Positions 24,101-35,424 of a stretch of 64,000 nucleotides of DNA are shown here, one piece after another. Position 1 is the stretch's first letter; each line of letters begins with the position of its first letter. The notes below the pieces were generated by a model. That model did not search any database and was not told the DNA's origin. It worked only from the letters and a program-made list of their open reading frames with translations. Source of the stretch: Pleodorina starrii (lineage: Eukaryota; Chlorophyta; Chlorophyceae; Chlamydomonadales; Volvocaceae); NCBI GenBank assembly GCA_030267565.1, contig BRXU01000013.1, forward strand, positions 2,768,001 to 2,832,000. The letters are read 5' to 3'. Made by a program: the position numbers and the translations under genes.

Positions 24101-25897
24101 GATGTTGGGGTGTTGGGGTGTTGTGATGTTGGGGTGTTGTGATGTTGGGGTGTTGGGGTGTTGGGGTGTTGTGATGTTGGGGTGTTGGGGTGTTGGGGTG
24201 TTGGGGTGTTGGGGTGTTGTGATGTTGGGGTGTTGGGGTGTTGGGGTGTTGGGGTGTTGGGGTGTTGGGGTGTTGTGATGTTGGGGTGTTGGGGTGTTGT
24301 GATGTTGGGGTGTTGGGGTGTTGGGGTGTTGGGGTGTTGGGGTGTTGTGATGTTGGGGTGTTGTGATGTTGGGGTGTTGGGGTGTTGGGGTGTTGTGATG
24401 TTGGGGTGTTGGGGTGTTGGGGTGTTGGGGTGTTGGGGTGTTGTGATGTTGGGGTGTTGGGGTGTTGGGGTGTTGGGGTGTTGGGGTGTTGTGATGTTGG
24501 GGTGTTGGGGTGTTGGGGTGTTGGGGTGTTGGGGTGTTGGGGTGTTGTGATGTTGGGGTGTTGGGGTGTTGGGGTGTTGGGGTGTTGGGGTGTTGGGGTG
24601 TTGGGGTGTTGGGGTGTTGGGGTGTTGGGGTGTTGTTGGGATGGGAGGGAATTGCGCTTTCGTTGCTTTCGTCCACGTATCTTACCGAACTGGAGCAGGG
24701 CCGTGTGTGTATGTGTGTGCCTATGTGTGTATGTGTATGTACGCGTACTTCGACATCACACGACCACAGCCACTCAGTGTGTGGCACCGGGGCATCTGTA
24801 AGCGGTAGCCAGCCAAAGGGGCGATGGCGAATGACGGCGACCGCCGCGCCGCCCCGCCCCGCCCTGCCTCTCCCCGCCCCGCCTCTGGCCTCTCCCCGCC
24901 CCGCTCTGCCCCGCCACGACAAGACAAGACACCTCGCGGTATTCTGGCCGGTGCAGGATGTTCCACGCAAAGTGGTGCGCTGCCACCTTCGACCCGAGTT
25001 CCATCCCCTGGCGCCCACCGATTATTGGTGCGTGCCTTTGTGGGTGTATGCGTGCATGTGCGTGCATGTGCGTGCCTATTTTTGTGTGTGTGCGCTGTGC
25101 GTTGTGCGTGTTGTGTGTTGTGGGTGCGCGCGCGTGCGGCGTGTGGTGCACTGCAGTGCGTTGTGGCGCTGTGCGGTGCTGACGTTTTTCGTGCGGTGCG
25201 TGCTGCGTTGCCTCGTACGGTGCATGGATGGGGCATTGTTATGTTCTGCTATGTTCAATGTGGGGGAAATATGCCTAGTTAAGCAACTGTTGTCCCCATA
25301 AACCTCACATCCCTTCGAACACGCGGCTCTGCGATACCGTGCTACACCGTTCGTGCCATATCCCATATGCCATACCCCGCCGCCTGGCTTCCGCATGCGA
25401 GCTGCTGCCCTCTCCACCACCTGCGTCGTATACATGTACGACACATGCATGTACGACACAGCTCTCTGGCGAGCCGTTGCTGGTCCGCTTCCCCGAGGCG
25501 CCGGCCGACCGCGTCGGATCTGGTTTCGGAGATCGAGAAGCTTCTGAAGTCCGCCCGGCGGTCCGAAGAGAGGCGACAGGGGCAGGTCTCGTTGACCATG
25601 CGGCAGGGCGGCAGGTCCGCCGCGGCCACGGCGTCGGCGCCGCCGCCGCCGCGGCCGACAAGCGATGCGGGGCCGCTGCCGCCGCCACCGCCGCCGCCGC
25701 CACCGCCGCCGCTGCCGTCGTCGGCTGGCCTGCGGCCCGACCCGCCGGGAAGGGTGCTGCTGCGCCCGCCCGCGGGACGTCTCGTGGCCCGGTTCGATGA
25801 GCACCCTGTGGCGGCGGCGCGAGATGACTACCTGGCGGTGGCAGTGGCGTCGTCGCAAACGCTCTCGGCTGAGGCCGAGGGTGAGGTGGCGGTCTGA
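9144..25897 (+). CDS. Large TKL-type protein kinase with GAF-like N-terminus, about 20 exons
   Basis: Predicted Ser/Thr kinase of the tyrosine-kinase-like group, about 1,250 residues. Exons: 9144-9263, 9604-10035, 10538-10989, 11942-12632, 12873-13077, 13419-13655, 13994-14141, 14270-14333, 14499-14552, 14962-15096, 15214-15276, 15958-16054, 16844-16981, 17364-17477, 17687-17864, 18341-18394, 18534-18592, 24957-25027, 25462-25897. A 14-nt microexon (16395-16408) would join 16054 to 16844 in phase but is hypothetical. The N-terminal 300 or so residues look like a degenerate GAF domain ([24 protein letters not shown]), followed by Gly/Ala/Gln linkers. Kinase motifs: IGRGGQGVVFKG loop, TAIKLN lysine, [16 protein letters not shown] helix [14 protein letters not shown] hinge, [13 protein letters not shown] catalytic loop, LSDFGCARL and VAYMAPE (the Glu is made by splicing 17864 to 18341), VDVYAFGILMYEL and [21 protein letters not shown] replaces HRD, making it a non-RD kinase. 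The start is uncertain; upstream exons are possible. Confidence 0.85.
10308..10364. repeat. 12-bp intronic repeat (cacctccaccgc)n
   Basis: About four to five copies of a cacctccaccgc unit in the second intron of the kinase, just before the exon at 10538. It reads as Thr/Ser or Pro in various frames, but no splice model includes it. Confidence 0.8.
10861..10875. repeat. Perfect palindrome gccgtac-c-gtacggc inside a kinase exon
   Basis: Seven-base arms flank a single central base. It lies in frame in the exon 10538-10989, coding TPYRTA. It belongs to the dispersed GCCGTAC/GTACGGC motif seen across the window's introns and intergenic DNA. Confidence 0.8.
10993..11745. repeat. 8-bp minisatellite (GGTGGGTC with GGCGGGTC and GGCGCGTC variants), about 750 bp
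   Basis: Fills most of the kinase intron between exons 10538-10989 and 11942-12632. It starts directly after the donor site. Because 8 bp is not a multiple of three and the unit gives no stop in most frames, it stays open in several frames on both strands, producing false long ORFs. Confidence 0.95.
16453..16604. repeat. Pentanucleotide microsatellite (GGGTC)n, about 30 copies
   Basis: Nearly pure run with one GGATC and one GGTCA variant, in the kinase intron before the VICFEYC exon. The same motif occurs in an intron of the second kinase at 49149-49206. Confidence 0.95.
18611..24636. repeat. 6.0-kb minisatellite (TTGGGGTG)n with TTGTGATG variant units
   Basis: About 750 units of 8 bp fill the intron between kinase exons 18534-18592 and 24957-25027. 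TTGTGATG variants are spaced at multiples of 8 bp. At 18701-18941 they recur every 40 bp. Longer blocks with the same variant order begin at 22006, 22566 and 23550 and match for at least 170 bp, showing block duplication. A degenerate zone with unit-length changes lies at about 20320-20790. The plus strand has a GGGG run every 8 nt. Confidence 0.97.
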
Positions 25898-26670
25898 CAC
25901 CGCCCGCGGCCTCGGAAGGTGGCCCCCCCACAGCCAGCCACGCAATGCGGCGCTTCGCTTCGCTTGGGGACCCTCTGTTGGTCCGGAAGGCCCACGTGTG
26001 GCTTTGGTACTCGGCGGGAGCTGGCTTTGGGAAATTTATTTTTGATTGGGGAGGTCCTGGATGGCTGCAGGGTTCGGAGCAAGTACTGATTGGGAGGGGA
26101 GGGGAGTGACCCCAAGGTCCGACGGGCGAATGCGGAGGACAGCCCCCTGCTGGATTCGATCCGAGGACCTACAGAGCGGCCTGAAGCCAATATGTGATCG
26201 GCTCGAAATATATTCATTTGTAGCACGCGGGTAGTGCGAAGAGCCTGTGAGTATATTCGGAGATGCGCGTAGCATAAGAAGCAGCAGATCGCGGAGCTAT
26301 GGGGCCCTTTGGGTGAGTCGGGCGGATTGACGGGGGCTGAGAGGACGCGGTGTTTATGTGCCGGCGACGGTGATGGGGCCCGCGCCGCCGGAGGTTTTCG
26401 TCGCGGAGCCGGCGGGCTCCATTCCATTCTAGTGGAGTCCTTCCGAGGGGGGTGGGGCGACGAAGGTGAGGCCGCAGTGGATTTGATGCATGCATATGAC
26501 ATCGGGGGGGGGGGGAAAGAGGAGGCCCGTGGGCGTTCCCGCTCGGGGCCGCGGGGCCGTGGGTTGGTGGCCGGAGGCGGAGGCGCAACACAAGACGAGC
26601 GCGGCCTCGCTCCCGCGGCCTCGCTCCCGCGAACTTTGTGGTGGGTCAGCAGCACTGCAGCAACATATGT

Positions 26671-26854
26671 CGAAGCAGGGGTATGGAGGGAGGTGTCGAA
26701 GCAGGGGTATGGAGGGAGGTGTCGAAGCAGGGGTATGGAGGGAGGTGTCGAAGCAGGGGTATGGAGGGAGGTGTCGAAGCAGGGGTATGGAGGGAGGTGT
26801 CGAAGCAGGGGTATGGAGGGAGGTGTCGAAGCAAGGGTATGGAGGGAGGTGTCG
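26671..26854. repeat. 26-bp minisatellite, about seven copies
   Basis: Unit begins gtcgaagcaggggtatgg and ends agggaggt. Copies are almost identical; the last carries an aagggt change. It lies downstream of the kinase gene. Confidence 0.92.
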
Positions 26855-29800
26855 GAGGGTGCGGTGGGGTGTATACGGTACCGTGCTTGAGGAGCTGCCA
26901 ATGCAACTGCCATCGCAGCGCAGTCCGCGTTACGGCGCAGAGCAGCATGGGTGTGGGTCGATGGGGTGGGGCCGGTGGGCCGGGCCGCTTGGCAGTCGAG
27001 TACGACGCATGCCGTTGCGCACCTCTCTATGCCGTGTCTGGGTGTGGGTGCGTGTGTACCGGTATGTGTGTGTGTGTGGCGCGGGTGTGTGTGCCTGGGA
27101 AGGCGTTGAAAAACACGGACCGCAGCAAGCGAGACGGCGCGACACTGGAGCGTGTCCACGACCCACGGGTCGGTCCCTCAGTGCGCGTGCGCTGGCCGGC
27201 CGCGATATTCGCGGCAGCGACAGCCGCGGGCACTGTTCCCTCTGTTCGGCCTCCTCCTCCTCCTCTTCCTCGGGAGAGGGGAGGGGAGGGGAGGGGAGGG
27301 AAGCCTTCCATTACCCGTGACCCCGAAGCTCTGGTGCTGGGGCTTGGAGCCGCCTGCAGTACCGTAGTACGGCAAAAGTAGCAGCAGTAGTGGTAGCATT
27401 TAGTTACGGCAGTGGTCGTAGTTCGTGTTATCGTTGTTATAATTAGTGGTGGTGGCGGTGGTGGTGGTAGTGGTGGCGGTGGTGGCGGTGGTGATGATGG
27501 TGAGGGTGGTGGGGGAGTACTGTGGGCGGCGTGCCGGGCCGGGTCGTGTCGTGTCGTGTCGTGGGTTAGGTGGCAACTATGTATCCGCGGAGGGGAATGA
27601 GGGCGAAGGAATGGTCCCGGGGGGGGAGATGGGGGGGAGCCTTGGGGATCCCTCGGGGTCTGCGATGGGGTCGGAGGGGTGCAAGCCAGGGCGAACAGGC
27701 GCATGAAAAAATGCGGACGTCGTGGCGTGGAGAGGGAGGCGCTGGAGAGGATCGTGGGCCCGCGGGACCCGGAGTACCGGCTGTGGTTGGTCGTACGATG
27801 GTTAATTGGTTATTCGTAACTGTCACCGCCCGGGTCGGGCAAAGCTCTGTTGTCGGCACGGTTTGTGGGTTTGTGGCTCTTTTTGCCCATCCTCTGGATC
27901 TGCGTGGATCTTGGATCGACGCCATCCTGTGCTGGATCCACGGTCGGATCCATGTTGTCGTACCCTGGATCTGCCGGTCGTGGTCACATAGGATCCCGGG
28001 CCTTTCGAGCCCTCCGTCATCGCATCTGGAGACATTCGGCCGTGCCTTCATCTGATCGCATTTCGTCGTACCATTCATGTACTGGTAGTGCCGTACCGTC
28101 ACACATTGGATCCAGTAGATCCAGTGGCTGCGCTCCATCGAATCCAAAAGAGGGCACTGCAAGGCACTCGAAGAATTGTCGTTCCGGTGTTGCAGCGGGA
28201 TTTTATGCGGGGATAAGCTCCGTTGATTCGCTGGCTCAAACCTTTTGGCGGCCTAAGTTGGGGACTTGTTGAGCGAATTGATTGGAATGGAGGAAGGAGA
28301 AGTGGCGTGGAGGAGTGGAGTGAAGGCTTGGAACAGTGGCATCGGGTCGCTGCAGCCGCCTGCGCCTGCGCCTGCGCGTGTCGAAACCAGTTGAAACCCA
28401 CCCGTCGCTTCGATGCACCTCCTGGCGGCGGCGGTGGCGGCGGTGGCGGTGACGGGTTGGTGGCGGTGTGCCGCAACCGCCTGACGTTGTGCCGTATTGT
28501 GGTACAATGCCCGCTTGCCGCGGGCGAGTTATAGTGGTTTTTAAGGTGGTGCAGTGGGCGGGTGGCTGGCTGGCTGGCTGGCTGGCTGACTGACTGGCTG
28601 ACTGACTGGGTGGGTGGGTGGGCGGCTGGGCGGGTGGGTGGGATGTGGAGCAACTCCTGTCGGCAGCACTCGGGTGGATTTGTCTTTGGGTGTCCGCCCC
28701 AACCTCCAGCCTTCACTCCGCCTCCGCCCCACGCCGCCAGACACGATTTGTTGACAATCATCAGCCCGGTCACCGGACGTTCCATTTTTGCGCTTTGTGT
28801 GTGTGTGTGCGCGGCAGCGCACATTTGTATTCCCCCGGGGGGAGGAGGGGCGGAGGAGCGCGCGAAAGCGATTTATGCCCCCTCTAATGAAAAGCCGCCC
28901 TCAGTCGGCGTATCGCCTTGCCCCGCGTGTGTGCGGCCCCCTCGCCTCTCGCCCAATCGGGTTGCACCGCCCAACCGGGGCTGCAAGCGGGGACGTTCCG
29001 TGCTGTATTGTTGCATTTCGTTCCGTTCGGGCTTTTTGGCCGGCCATGCTCAGAGGCCGCTGAGCGCCTGCGGGAGGGCGCGTGGGGGGCCGGCGTGCGC
29101 GTGTGTGCGTGTGTGTTGTGTTGTTTGGGATGGCGCGCCCCAAGGGGAGGAGCTCGTTTCGCCAGCACCGTCCAGCACCGGGCGCGCCGTTGTTGTCGCT
29201 GCTGTTACCGTTGCCGACGGGCGGACGGCGGAGTGAGGCCGCTGGCATGACGGCGCCTGGCGCCCGGCGCCCTGCCCTGGACTGCTGCCCTGGGCTGCCA
29301 TACGCCCTGGGTGGTGGTGGTGGTGCTGCTGCTGGTGGCCGCCCTCAACACGCACGTGTGTGCATTCGGTGCGACGATTGTACCAGCAGCTCACGCACGT
29401 GGCGAGGGGGCTTGGGGTTGCCTGGATAGGCCCCTGGTGCCGGACTGCCGGTCGTTGAGGTGCGGCGGCACGCTCCCGATCTGGCGGTAAATGATCTGAG
29501 GCTCCTAGCGCCCGCCCGCCCTCAGATGCACACTGGGCTATGGCGTCGTGCCGTACCGCGCGACCTTCATTACTAATAAAGTTTCATTAATATTATTACG
29601 GCATTTGTTTATTATGCGCAGCACAGATAATAAGCGCGGCTTGATCGCTTCCTTGGCACGCCACGCGGTCGTTCGAGTCAATCAATCCAAACCTGAAGGG
29701 CAGGGCTGCGAGCTGTGTACGGGGTGTGGTTTCGGAGACGTCCGTATTGGTGGTGCGCACGCGCACGGCCTCGATGATGGGTCTCCGTCTGTACATCGCC

Positions 29801-29903
29801 GACACGGTGGTAAGTCCAATTTCCTCCGCAGTCGATTGACGCGACAGCATCTCCATGATAAGGGGATATCGGGATAATAATGAGGATTATGTGCTGGCGG
29901 AGT

Positions 29904-29998
29904 TGGAGGTGGAGGTGGAGGTGGAGGTGGAGGTGGAGGTGGAGGTGGAGGTGGAGGTGGAGGTGGAGGTGGAGGTGGAGGTGGAGGTGGAGGTGGAG
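29904..29998. repeat. Hexanucleotide run (GGAGGT)n, about 16 copies
   Basis: Uninterrupted GGAGGT repeat in the gap before the malonyl-CoA decarboxylase gene. It would read Glu-Val in one frame, but no gene model supports translation. Confidence 0.92.
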
Positions 29999-31012
29999 CG
30001 AATGTGGGTATCGTGGTTGTTTTGGGTTTGTGGCTGGGTGTTGTTGCAGGGGACTCCAGCCTCCATGTGTTCCGAGTGGATGCGTCAGCGGGAGTTAGGT
30101 GTACTACAATGTAGTACTATGATGCCGGCAAACGACGATCTCCCGATGGTACGGTACGACATCCGGAAAAAGTTTTTTATTCCGTACTTGATGTCTGTAC
30201 CGCTCAGTCGGGGTGAAATGTTTGTGAATACCTCGATACCGTTTGCGGGCCCGCCTCCTCATCTCTATGGCCGCCCAGACCCGGGGTAGGATCTGATCTA
30301 CTGATGTGCGTGCGGCGCGGGGTGCCGCGCTTGGAATCAGGAGCTGGTTTAGGAGCCGTGCCGTACGAGGTCGTATGCCTGGGGCCACACCGCAGCTACT
30401 TTGTTTTGATTAAGGCTACCGTATCTGCGCCCAGATTACGACGCAACGAAAAAGAGCGGGAAACGGACCGGGAGCGGCCGCCAAGAGAACGGGGCGCGGG
30501 GGCTCCCTTACGGGCGAGGACAACGAGGCGTTGCAAGGGCCCGGAAGGGCAGTGCTTTTTACATGGCGCACGGTGGCACTGGGATGAAAGCCATCTTGGG
30601 CTGCCCGCACGCGGGGGGAAGAGCGAGGCATGGCGAGGCCGTACGAGAGGCGCCGGGGAACGCTTTTGGGTAGGTTGACAGAAACTGTGGCAGACCCGCA
30701 GCCGAAATCCAGCGTTTGCCAAGATGCCGACCGCAGTTTGTTACGAGTGCTGGTGGATCTGTTGGTCGTTTGGTGATCGTTGATGCCTTCCGAGTTCCAA
30801 CCACCATGCCTCCGAAAGAGTGTTGCAGACCAAATGGTACCATCTCTCGCGCTCCTTTTGTGACATGAACCCGACAGTTCGGAGCAGGTCAGAAATGGAG
30901 GAGGCTACGGGACTAGGATGGCAGCCCTAGTACTTTCATATTCCTCTGGACACGCAGTGCGCGCGCAGCATTAGGAAAGCTATGCATAACCTCCTGCGGA
31001 TATTCAATCCAA

Positions 31013-34000
31013 ATGCTTAAGGCCGCACAAAGGGTGCTGAGGCTTCAGCCATATGGCAAGGAGCGTTGCGTAACTTTGCGCGAGTGGAGCTCCGGCATAG
31101 ACAACCTTAGGCAAGTCCTCCATCAACTGGGCCAAGATGTTGAAGGAGAAGCACGCGCTGTCAACGGTGCTGAGGAAGGCGGGCCGCTGCGTCCGACAGC
31201 CAACGCCAAAGGTCCGGCCTGCAATCACAGCCAGCATGGCAGCGTCGGAGCGGAAGCGGAGGACCTCTCGGCAAGCAGCCTGCGCAAGTCGGCGGTCTTG
31301 ATAAAAGAGCTCCTACGAATATTCACCCGGAAGGTTCCTGGCGGGCTCGTCCCGGACGGGCTCGTTCGAGGCTTCATGCAGGTCCGGGGAGGCCCCCTTG
31401 CGGCATTATTACAATCACCTTTCCGCTATAGAATGAACTCCACTTGTGTACCTGCGATACCAAGGTGACTACGCATTTTCGTGATCATTGCACGGTACGG
31501 ATAGCGCCGTACGTCTATACCGGATCGCCCTATCCTCACCGCCCTCTTAACCCGCGCTTCTAGGGAACCAGCCGCCTCCCAACCTGCCTAGTGCCCTACG
31601 CTCCGGAACCTCACTTCTTTCCCGCCGCTGCTGTGCCTCTCACCCTGCCCCTCCTCCGCAACGGCAGGCTTACAGCGAGCTCCAGAGCCCTCGCGAGCGC
31701 CTGACCTTCTTCAGATTGGTGGCACACGAAATGGGACCCTCAGGTGCGCCTCGCGGCTACTCCACATTCAGCCCCCGAAGCCCCTATCCACGAGTTTGCC
31801 CCCACTGCGCCCCCCGCCCCCGCACCCCAGCCTCCCTTGGCTCCCCGCCCAGCTCTCCTCCACCTCCGCCCACTCTCACCCCCAGTCCAACACCCCGACA
31901 CGCCCCCGCACTGCCCCGCCGCAGTGGCGGAGGTGACGTCTGCCGTAAGGCTCTGGCACGCCGTACAGGACCGGCCCGCGCCGCCGGCCGACCCCTCCCC
32001 AGTGGCGGCTGCCGTCGCGACCGCCCGCCTTCTCCAGCCGCCGCCGCCGCCTTCTCCAGCCGCCACCGCCTCCATCCATGGCGGCAGCGCTGGTGTGGAT
32101 CACGGCGCCTCTGACGCCGCCTACCGCGCCGCGGACCGCATCATCAGCGCCTGCCGGCCCCTCTACTGGCAGCTCTTTCTGCCCATCAGTCAGGCGCCGC
32201 AGGGTGTGGAGTGGCTGGGTGCGGGGTGGGGTGGGTGCGAGGAGTTCAGGAGAAGGCTAGGATGAGGATGAGGGGGCCAGGGACCAGGCAGGGACAGGAG
32301 GAGGGGGCCCGGGGAGCCGGGCCGGGCCGGGCCGGAAGGCGAGGGGGCGCAGGACGGGAGGCGCGGGACCGGCAGCACAGCGACCAGACTCATGCAAGTC
32401 GGAAAAACCTTCCTTTTGCGGAACTCCCTTGCGGCGAAACCCTAAAACCCTAAAAACCCTAAAACCTCGACCGCACCATGGCAACCAGGCATCAAGTTCC
32501 TGGTCGACCTGAGGGCGGATCTGCTGCAGCTGGCGGCGGAGGCGGCGGAGGCGGAGGGGGCGGTGGAGCAGCAGACCGCGCCCGTCACGGCGGCGGCGCC
32601 GCTGCGAGCGATGGCCGAACACCTGAGGTGAGGTGGGTTGGGCTGGGGCGGAGGCGGAGTTGGTTGCGGTGCGGTGGCAGGGAGGGCGGGGGTGTTGTGA
32701 ACCGGGGTGATGCCATAACGGGAAGGGGCAAGGGGCTCTGTGAGGGGGTAAGCAGGCCAGCAGAGGTGTGTATGCCGTACCTTGAGCGTGGACGCCCCCG
32801 ACCCCTCCCCTCCCGGCCCCGCGCAGGCAGTCCCTGGCCGAGTGGTTCAGTGTGGGGCTGCTGCAGCTGCAGCCCATTTCCTGGCAGGAGTCGCCGGCAG
32901 CGCTGCTGGTAGGGGAGGGGGAGGCGGGAGGAGGAAGGGGGCAGGAGTAGCGTGGGGGCGGGACGGGACACGGGAGGGAGCGAGCTTCGGGGCCTCGAAG
33001 CGGGGCCAGGCAGGGGCCAGGCAGGGGCCAGAGGCACACAGAGGCCGATATCTAACTCTATATCCAGTAATACTTGTACACCGGGTATCGACCGGACAGC
33101 CGTTGGCAGCCCTGAGACGGGAGCCTTCGCCCGGGGTAGAGGGGGGGGGTTGCGTCATCGATGCGTGTGTGTGTGCACGTCACGATCTCTAACACGAAAT
33201 ACACACGCAAGCCTTTCGCCGCACCGTGCCGTACTACTGCTTGCCCGGCCGTGTCGTACATACACAAACACACACACGTGTTGTGCAGGAGCGCGTGATG
33301 CGGTGCGAGGCGGTGCACCCGCTGGGCGGCAGCTGGGAGGAGCTGCGGCGGCGGCTGGGTCCGCGGCGGCGTGTGTTTGCGTTCACGCACCCGTGCATGC
33401 CGGGGGAGCCGCTGGTGGTACTTCACACCGCACTGATGAGCAAGGTGGGCCTTGGGGGGGTTGAGGGGCTAGAGGGGGAGGGGGCTGGAGGGGGAGGGGG
33501 GACGGGATCCAGGAGGTCGGACGGGAGGGCGGGCGGGCTTGGAAACGTTTGCGGTCGCGGCAACGGGGCTGGATTGGGCTGGGTATGGGTTCCCGTGCCG
33601 CCTGCCCGCCGCTCCCCCCGGCTAAAGCGAAGCAGCTGCACCCCAGCCGCCCCGGCCCCGGCCCTAGCCCTTGAAGAACTGACACCGACACCGATACTGA
33701 CACTGGCCTTGGATCTGGATCCGGATCTGGATCCCGATTTGGATCCGGTTCTGGATCCCGGATCCGCAGCCCGCTGCGGCCATGTCGGACATTCTGGAGG
33801 AGACGGAGGAGGGGGGTGAGGCGGTGGCGGCGGTGGAGCCCGGGGAGGAAAGAGATGACCGCGTGCGGCAGGGCCCGCCGCGCTCAGGCGTCGGCGCCGC
33901 TGCGCGCGGGGAGGCGGGGGCGGCGGCGCCTCCGTTGCCTCCGTTGGCATCTCCTCCTGGCCCCACCACGGCCGTGTTCTACTCCATCTCCTCCAGTCAG

Positions 34001-35392
34001 CCGGGCCTCCGGGGAATCGATCTGGGCCAGTTCCTCATCAAGAGAGCGGCCGAGCGGCTGATGGTGGGTGGCGCAGGGGAGTGATGGATGGGTGGGCGGG
34101 TGGTGGGTGGGTAGGTGGGTGGGTGCAAAAGAAGAGCGGCGGCCCAACCCAGGGGTCTGGTGGTCTGGGGGTGGCGGGTGTGGGCGTGGGTGCAGCGCTC
34201 GCTCCTTCTGAGGGAATCTGATGGGGGTGTTTGGTCTTCAGGGCCCCCATAGGGGGATGTGGGAGGCTCCTGGCCGGACATCCCGCCCCCCCCCGCCCCG
34301 CCCCGCCCCGCCCCGCCCCGCCCCGCCCCGCCCCGCTCCGCCCCGCCCCGCCCCGGCCCCCCCCCGCCCCGCCCCGCCCCGCCCCGCCCCGCCCCGCCCC
34401 GCCCCGCCCCGCCCCGCCCCGCCCCGCCCCGCCCCGCCCCGCCCCGCCCCGCCCCGCCCCGCCCCGCCCCGCCCCGCCCCGCCCCGCCCCGCCCCGCCCC
34501 GCCCCGCCCCGCCCCGCCCCGCCCCGCCGCGCCCCGCCCCGCCCCGCCCCGCCCCGCCCCGCCCCGCCCCGCCCCGCCCCGCCCCGCCCCGCCCCGCCCC
34601 GCCCCGCCCCGCCCCGCCCCGCCCCGCCCCGCCCCGCCCCGCCCCGCCCCGCCCCGCCCCGCCCCGCCCCGCCCCGCCCCGCCCCGCCCCGCCCCGCCCC
34701 GCCCCGCCCCGCCCCGCCCCGTGTTCGCGGTTGCGCCTGGCACAGCTCCAGGGAAGGCAAGGGAAGGGAATGGAGTGAATTGAAGCGCCACACCGTCGCC
34801 AACATCGTTCCTGCAACATCCCGCTACAGAAAACCTCCCGCAAAAACCCAACCCTCAAAAGCCCTCAAAACCCTAAGCTCCCGCAACACCCACCCCCTGC
34901 TGAACCTCACCGTCCAGCGCCGGACGCGCCCTCTCGCCCTCCCCGTGCGCTCCGGCCCCTTGTTCCCAGCCACCTCCTCCAGCCACAAACCTCCACACGT
35001 TCCTCCACGCACCCCCCGCCCGGCCCCTCCTGCGCAGTCGGAGCACCCCAGCATACGGCGGCTGGTGACCCTCTCCCCGCTGCCCAACTTCCGCTCCTGG
35101 CTCATCTCACGACTGCGCCAAGAACAATCACGACCCGCGCAGCAACCAGCGGCGCCGCCACCGCCGCCGCTGCCCGGGGCAGCAGCGCCGCCAGACGGCT
35201 CTTACAGCAGCCGGCACGGGAGCGGGGATGGAGGCGCAGGTGGTGGTGGTGGCGGAGGTGGAGGTGGTGGGGATGGTGGGCCGCTGCTGCGGCCGGCCGA
35301 GGCCGATGCGGTGGTGCGGCTGGCGAAGGCGTCGGGCTGGGATGCCTTTCCGGACGGCGGCGGCGGCGGCGGCCACCGCCGCGACGACGGTC

Positions 35393-35424
<32 letters not shown>

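Larger units (their letters stand above)
25898..31012. other. 5.1-kb intergenic gap, minisatellites, no supported gene
   Basis: The left part should be the 3' UTR of the kinase; I found no TGTAA close to its stop. Low-complexity tracts include a 26-bp minisatellite (26671-26854), GGT-rich DNA (27440-27515), tggc/tgac runs (28560-28640) and a GGAGGT run (29904-29998). From about 29550 the DNA is less GC-rich. A minus-strand frame at 29856-29596 (86 codons) and nearby frames do not resemble any family I know and lack splice support. Confidence 0.5.

Noticed and set aside
18611..24636. CRISPR-like array
   Set aside because: Units are contiguous 8-bp repeats with no unique spacers, and the context is eukaryotic.
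18467..25018. 2,183-codon minus-strand open frame (TPQHPN-type repeats) and the many plus-strand MLGCWGV frames
   Set aside because: They are translations of the 8-bp satellite, which is open in several frames. The true content is an intron of the plus-strand kinase.
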